A stretch of DNA of 9,206 bases from Alphaproteobacteria bacterium. Lineage in GTDB: Bacteria; Pseudomonadota; Alphaproteobacteria; ATCC43930; CGMCC-115725. Shown here one piece after another: positions 7,155-9,206 of this stretch. The translations under genes were made by a program, and so were the position numbers. The first letter of the stretch is position 1; the number at the start of each line of letters is the position of its first letter. Where the stretch lies: assembly GCA_019241915.1 (NCBI GenBank), contig JAFAWI010000283.1, forward strand, positions 1-9,206, in the 5' to 3' direction. The notes below the pieces were generated by a model. The model had not been told where the DNA came from. It saw nothing but the letters and a program-made list of their open reading frames with translations, and ran no database searches.

Positions 7155-7754
7155 ATGGCGCCGCAACGCAAGACCTTTCCCCGCCTTTTCACCACACGCG
7201 CGGAGCCGCTGCGGCTCACCGGCGACAGCGTGTTCCTGCGTCCGCCGGACCGCGCCGACTACGAAGCCTGGGCTGCATTGCGCGCCCGCTCGCGCGGTTT
7301 TCTCGCGCCGTGGGAACCGACCTGGCCGCCCGATGCGTTGAGCCGCGCCAGCTTCCGCGCCCGCATCGCGCGCTACAGCGAGGATTGGCGCAGCGACCAG
7401 GGGTACAATTTTTTCATCTTCCGGCCGGACGAGACGCTGGTCGGCGGGGTCGGCCTGTCCAATCTGCGGCGCGGCGTCGCCGAGACCGGCAGTCTCGGTT
7501 ACTGGATCGGCGAGCCGTTCGCCCGCCAGGGCTGCATGACCGCGGCATTGCCGCTGGTGCTCGACTTCTCGTTCGACCGGTTGCGCCTGCACCGCGTGGA
7601 AGCCGCCTGCCTGCCCAGCAACGTGCCCAGCCGCGCGCTGTTGAAGCGCACCGGCTTTACCGAGGAGGGATATGCCCGCCGCTATCTGCTGATCGATGGC
7701 AAATGGCAGGACCACCTGCTCTTCGCGATCCTGCGCGAGGACTGGCGGGGGTAG
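7155..7754 (+). CDS. GNAT-family N-acetyltransferase (RimJ/RimL-like)
   Basis: A 199-residue acetyl-CoA-dependent acetyltransferase of the Acetyltransf_3 type, which includes the ribosomal protein N-terminal acetyltransferases RimJ and RimL. The fold is visible in order: RLTGDSVFLRPPDRADYEAW (20-39) at the start, GGVGLSNL (97-104), LGYWIGEPFARQGCMTAAL (114-132) with the CoA pyrophosphate loop RQGCMT, then HRVEAACLPSNVPSRALLKR (146-165) and GFTEEGYARRYLLIDGKWQDH, the typical C-terminal signature. Length is normal for the family. The ATG lies 15 bases after the peptidase stop, with GAGGCGG at the junction as a possible ribosome site, so it probably shares the thrC transcript. The true substrate could be ribosomal protein S5 or another amine, and the sequence does not decide this. 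It converges on yqgE with 10 bases between stops. Confidence 0.9.
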   Translation: MAPQRKTFPRLFTTRAEPLRLTGDSVFLRPPDRADYEAWAALRARSRGFLAPWEPTWPPDALSRASFRARIARYSEDWRSDQGYNFFIFRPDETLVGGVGLSNLRRGVAETGSLGYWIGEPFARQGCMTAALPLVLDFSFDRLRLHRVEAACLPSNVPSRALLKRTGFTEEGYARRYLLIDGKWQDHLLFAILREDWRG

Positions 7755-7764
7755 CGCCGACCCG

Positions 7765-8322
7765 TCAGGCGTGCCCCGCGTCGGCCGACAGCATCTCGGG
7801 AGTAACCCCAAGCTTGGCGAGCGCGCGCTGCCATTTGCTTTCCGGCGCGTCGTCGAACACCAAATCGGCGTCGGCCTCAACCGAGAGCCAGCCGTTCGCG
7901 TGGATTTCGGCATCGAGCTGGCCCGGCGACCAGCCGGCGTAGCCGAGCGCCAGCAGGCTGCGGCGCGGCCCTTCGCCCTTGCCGATCGCGCGCAGGATGT
8001 CGAGCGTCGCGGTAACCGCGAACGCCTCGCCGATGCCGAGCGTCGCCTCTTCGCGGTAATCGGGACTGTGCAGGACAAAGCCGCGACCGGGCTCGACCGG
8101 CCCGCCGAAATGTACCGGCGCCGGCCGGTTGGACGGCGCGGCCTCGATGTTGAGATGCCTGTAGAGCTCGTCCACCGTCAGCGAGTCGATGGTCTTGTTG
8201 ACGACGAGGCCCATCGCGCCGCTCTCTTCGCTGTGCGCGCACATATAAACGACCGAGCGGGCAAAACGCGGGTCCTGCATTTGCGGCATCGCGATCAGCA
8301 GCTGACCGGTCAACGAGCTCAC
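7765..8322 (-). CDS. yqgE: YqgE/AlgH family protein (UPF0301)
   Basis: A 185-residue member of the YqgE/AlgH family, whose biochemical role is not established. The AlgH name comes from an alginate regulation phenotype in Pseudomonas. It shows the whole family pattern: SLTGQLLIAMPQMQDPRF (3-20), GAMGLVVNK (35-43), HFGGPVEPGRGFVLH (71-85), LGYAGWSPGQLDAEI (126-140), W145, DLVFD (153-157), and the conserved ending AGHA at 182-185. The start is GTG at 8322-8320, supported by GGAGGA (8333-8328 on the minus strand) five bases upstream. No signal peptide or membrane segment is seen, so it should be cytoplasmic. It is divergent from the peroxiredoxin gene, and the two share the 185-base region between them. 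Its 3' end faces the acetyltransferase. A related gene tail lies beyond the peroxiredoxin. Confidence 0.95.
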   Translation of the reverse strand: MSSLTGQLLIAMPQMQDPRFARSVVYMCAHSEESGAMGLVVNKTIDSLTVDELYRHLNIEAAPSNRPAPVHFGGPVEPGRGFVLHSPDYREEATLGIGEAFAVTATLDILRAIGKGEGPRRSLLALGYAGWSPGQLDAEIHANGWLSVEADADLVFDDAPESKWQRALAKLGVTPEMLSADAGHA

Positions 8323-8327
8323 GGGCG

Positions 8328-8333
8328 TCCTCC
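8328..8333 (-). promoter_or_regulatory. ribosome-binding site fixing the GTG start of yqgE
   Basis: On the minus strand GGAGGA lies five bases before the GTG start at 8322. This near-consensus site supports the GTG even though it is not an ATG. Confidence 0.7.
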
Positions 8334-8349
8334 GGGTGTGGTGTTCCCA

Positions 8350-8377
8350 GATATAGTTGCGCGGCCGCGATTGCCAG
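8350..8377 (-). promoter_or_regulatory. possible yqgE promoter
   Basis: On the minus strand CTGGCA (8377-8372) and TATATC (8355-8350) are 16 bases apart, each matching the sigma-70 boxes at four of six positions, and sit about 28 bases before the yqgE start. A 10-base palindrome CGCGGCCGCG (8360-8369) lies in the spacer. The match is by eye and modest. Confidence 0.35.
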
Positions 8378-8459
8378 GGTCAAGGCGACGTCACGTCCGC
8401 GGCGGGCGCGGTTTACGCGGCGTCGCGCGCTATGCTATCGCTCTCGGCCTCATCTCGAT

Positions 8460-8480
8460 CCGGCGCCGCAACGGCGCCGG
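8460..8480 (+). promoter_or_regulatory. strong hairpin or operator-like inverted repeat before the peroxiredoxin gene
   Basis: CCGGCGCC and GGCGCCGG are perfect 8-bp arms around the loop GCAAC. The repeat ends 14 bases before the ribosome-binding site GGAGGA (8495-8500) and 27 bases before the ATG. It would lie in the 5' untranslated region if the promoter is upstream, where a TATGCTAT patch (8431-8438) is a weak -10 candidate. It could be an RNA hairpin affecting translation or decay, or a protein-binding site. No known regulator motif is recognised. Confidence 0.5.
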
Positions 8481-8507
8481 TGAGCCACCCATCCGGAGGA
8501 ACGAGCG

Positions 8508-8990
8508 ATGACCATCAAGGTTGGCGACAAGGTCCCGCAAGGCACGTTCAAGTACCTGACGCCGGAGGGGCCGAAGGAGATCACCACCGACGAACTGTTC
8601 GGCGGCAAGAAGGTCGCGTTTTTTGCCGTGCCCGGCGCGTTCACACCGACCTGTTCACAGCGTCACCTGCCGGGGTACGTCGACAAGATCGACGCGCTCA
8701 AGGCCAAGGGCGTCGACACCGTGGCCTGCGTCTCGGTCAACGATGCCTTTGTCATGGGCGCGTGGGGCCAGGACCAGAAATGCGACAACAAGGTGATGAT
8801 GCTCGCCGACGGCAGCGGCGACTTCACCCGCGCGATCGATCTCGAGCTCGACGCGACCAGGGCCGGGCTGGGCAAGCGGTCGCAGCGCTATTCGATGCTG
8901 GTCGACAACGGCGTCGTCAAGGCGCTGCACGTCGAAGCGCCGGGCAAGTTCGAGGTTTCCGACGCCGAGACGATGCTGAAGGACCTGTAG
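8508..8990 (+). CDS. peroxiredoxin, Prx5 type
   Basis: A 160-residue thiol peroxidase that reduces hydrogen peroxide and organic hydroperoxides, the usual length of the bacterial Prx5 group. The active-site motif is PGAFTPTCS at 42-50, with P42, T46 and the peroxidatic cysteine C49. The catalytic arginine is probably R127 in RSQRYSMLVDNG. Two other cysteines, C74 (TVACVSVND) and C92 (DQKCDNK), are present. Whether either resolves the sulfenic acid, or an outside thiol such as glutaredoxin or glutathione does so, cannot be told. It is not a fusion to a glutaredoxin domain as in some relatives. There is no signal peptide, so it should be cytoplasmic. The ATG has GGAGGA seven bases upstream. It is divergent from yqgE and convergent with a second YqgE-like gene. 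Confidence 0.95.
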   Translation: MTIKVGDKVPQGTFKYLTPEGPKEITTDELFGGKKVAFFAVPGAFTPTCSQRHLPGYVDKIDALKAKGVDTVACVSVNDAFVMGAWGQDQKCDNKVMMLADGSGDFTRAIDLELDATRAGLGKRSQRYSMLVDNGVVKALHVEAPGKFEVSDAETMLKDL

Positions 8991-9000
8991 CCCCCAGTCG

Positions 9001-9051
9001 GCCGCGCGCTCGCCCTGACCCCGCCGGCGGCGGCTGGGTCGAGCGCGCGGC
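9001..9051. terminator. probable bidirectional hairpin terminator
   Basis: GCCGCGCGCTCG (9001-9012) and CGAGCGCGCGGC (9040-9051) are perfect 12-bp arms with a 27-base loop that itself holds the palindrome CCGCCGGCGG (9021-9030). It starts 11 bases after the peroxiredoxin stop and lies between convergent genes, where a shared terminator is expected. No T run follows on either strand, so it does not look like a classic intrinsic terminator. It may stop or protect transcripts from both sides. Confidence 0.5.
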
Positions 9052-9089
9052 GCTCGGTCAGAGGCGTGCCGCGCCTTGCCGGCCCTGCC

Positions 9090-9206
9090 TTACAGTTCTT
9101 GCTGGTGCCGGGCCAGCGCCCGGTCCCAAACCGTGCCGCTGTCCTCGGCGAAGACCAGGTCGGGCTCTTCGGTCGCTGTGAACCAGTCCTTGCGCTCGAT
9201 CTCGTG
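9090..9206 (-). CDS. probable second YqgE-family protein, C-terminal end only (5' end outside window)
   Basis: The minus strand has an open frame entering from the window edge and ending at TAA (9092-9090). It codes for 38 residues, HEIERKDWFTATEEPDLVF and then a segment with VWDRALA, ending RHQQEL. The first 33 residues align without gaps to residues 138-170 of the YqgE at 7765-8322. Twelve are identical, and they include the family-conserved EI, W, DLVF, W and RALA. The canonical ending with AGHA is missing, so this copy is shorter at its C terminus. Most of the gene lies outside the window, so the family call rests on this short stretch. Codon use is GC-rich like the neighbours. Confidence 0.65.
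   Translation of the reverse strand, partial: HEIERKDWFTATEEPDLVFAEDSGTVWDRALARHQQEL

Noticed and set aside
6153..8078. A 641-codon open frame on the minus strand across the peptidase, acetyltransferase and part of yqgE
   Set aside because: It runs antisense to well-supported genes, its product is rich in Arg, Ala and Gln with no recognisable motif, and long antisense frames are common in such GC-rich DNA.
7696..8511. A plus-strand frame of 271 codons opposite yqgE, and another at 8357-9181 overlapping the peroxiredoxin gene
   Set aside because: Neither has motifs, and both overlap genes with complete family signatures.
1..9206. Defence island, mobile element or prophage
   Set aside because: All genes belong to transport, metabolic or housekeeping families, composition looks even, and no integrase, transposase, terminal repeat or tRNA junction is seen.

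Overview
The window is GC-rich, densely coding bacterial DNA that looks like an alphaproteobacterial chromosome. The family set and the order threonine synthase, M16 processing peptidase, GNAT acetyltransferase, YqgE and peroxiredoxin are familiar from that class (recalled knowledge). Genus cannot be read from the sequence. No tRNA, rRNA, CRISPR array, insertion sequence, integrase or phage gene is seen, and no gene-free stretch exceeds 300 bases.

Layout. (1) Bases 1-4316 hold three tandem, same-strand paralogues of a periplasmic substrate-binding protein of the SBP_bac_5 (peptide/nickel/opine-type) ABC transporter family. The first lacks its 5' end because the window cuts it; the second and third are complete, with signal peptides. 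No permease or ATPase gene is in the window. (2) Bases 4317-4467 are intergenic, with a small stem-loop and an AT-rich island that may carry the thrC promoter. (3) Bases 4468-7754 hold a compact co-directional unit: thrC (GTG start), an M16 zinc peptidase overlapping thrC by ATGA, and a GNAT acetyltransferase 15 bases further on. (4) yqgE on the minus strand (7765-8322) converges on the acetyltransferase with 10 bases between stop codons. (5) Bases 8323-8507 form a divergent control region with a perfect 8-bp inverted repeat before the peroxiredoxin ribosome-binding site. (6) A Prx5-type peroxiredoxin (8508-8990) follows, then a GC-rich hairpin that is probably a terminator. (7) The minus-strand 3' end of another gene (9090-9206) aligns without gaps to the C-terminal part of the YqgE encoded at 7765-8322, so it is probably a second, divergent YqgE-family member.

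How the genes work together. The three binding proteins probably serve one or more importers encoded upstream, with ligand specificity split among copies. The thrC unit combines amino-acid synthesis with protein-processing and acetylation housekeeping functions. The peroxiredoxin sits between two YqgE-type genes.

Most of the window is ordinary. The points most worth a second look are the triplicated binding-protein genes with a fixed set of six cysteines, the apparent second YqgE, and the hairpin in front of the peroxiredoxin gene. No clearly new system was found.
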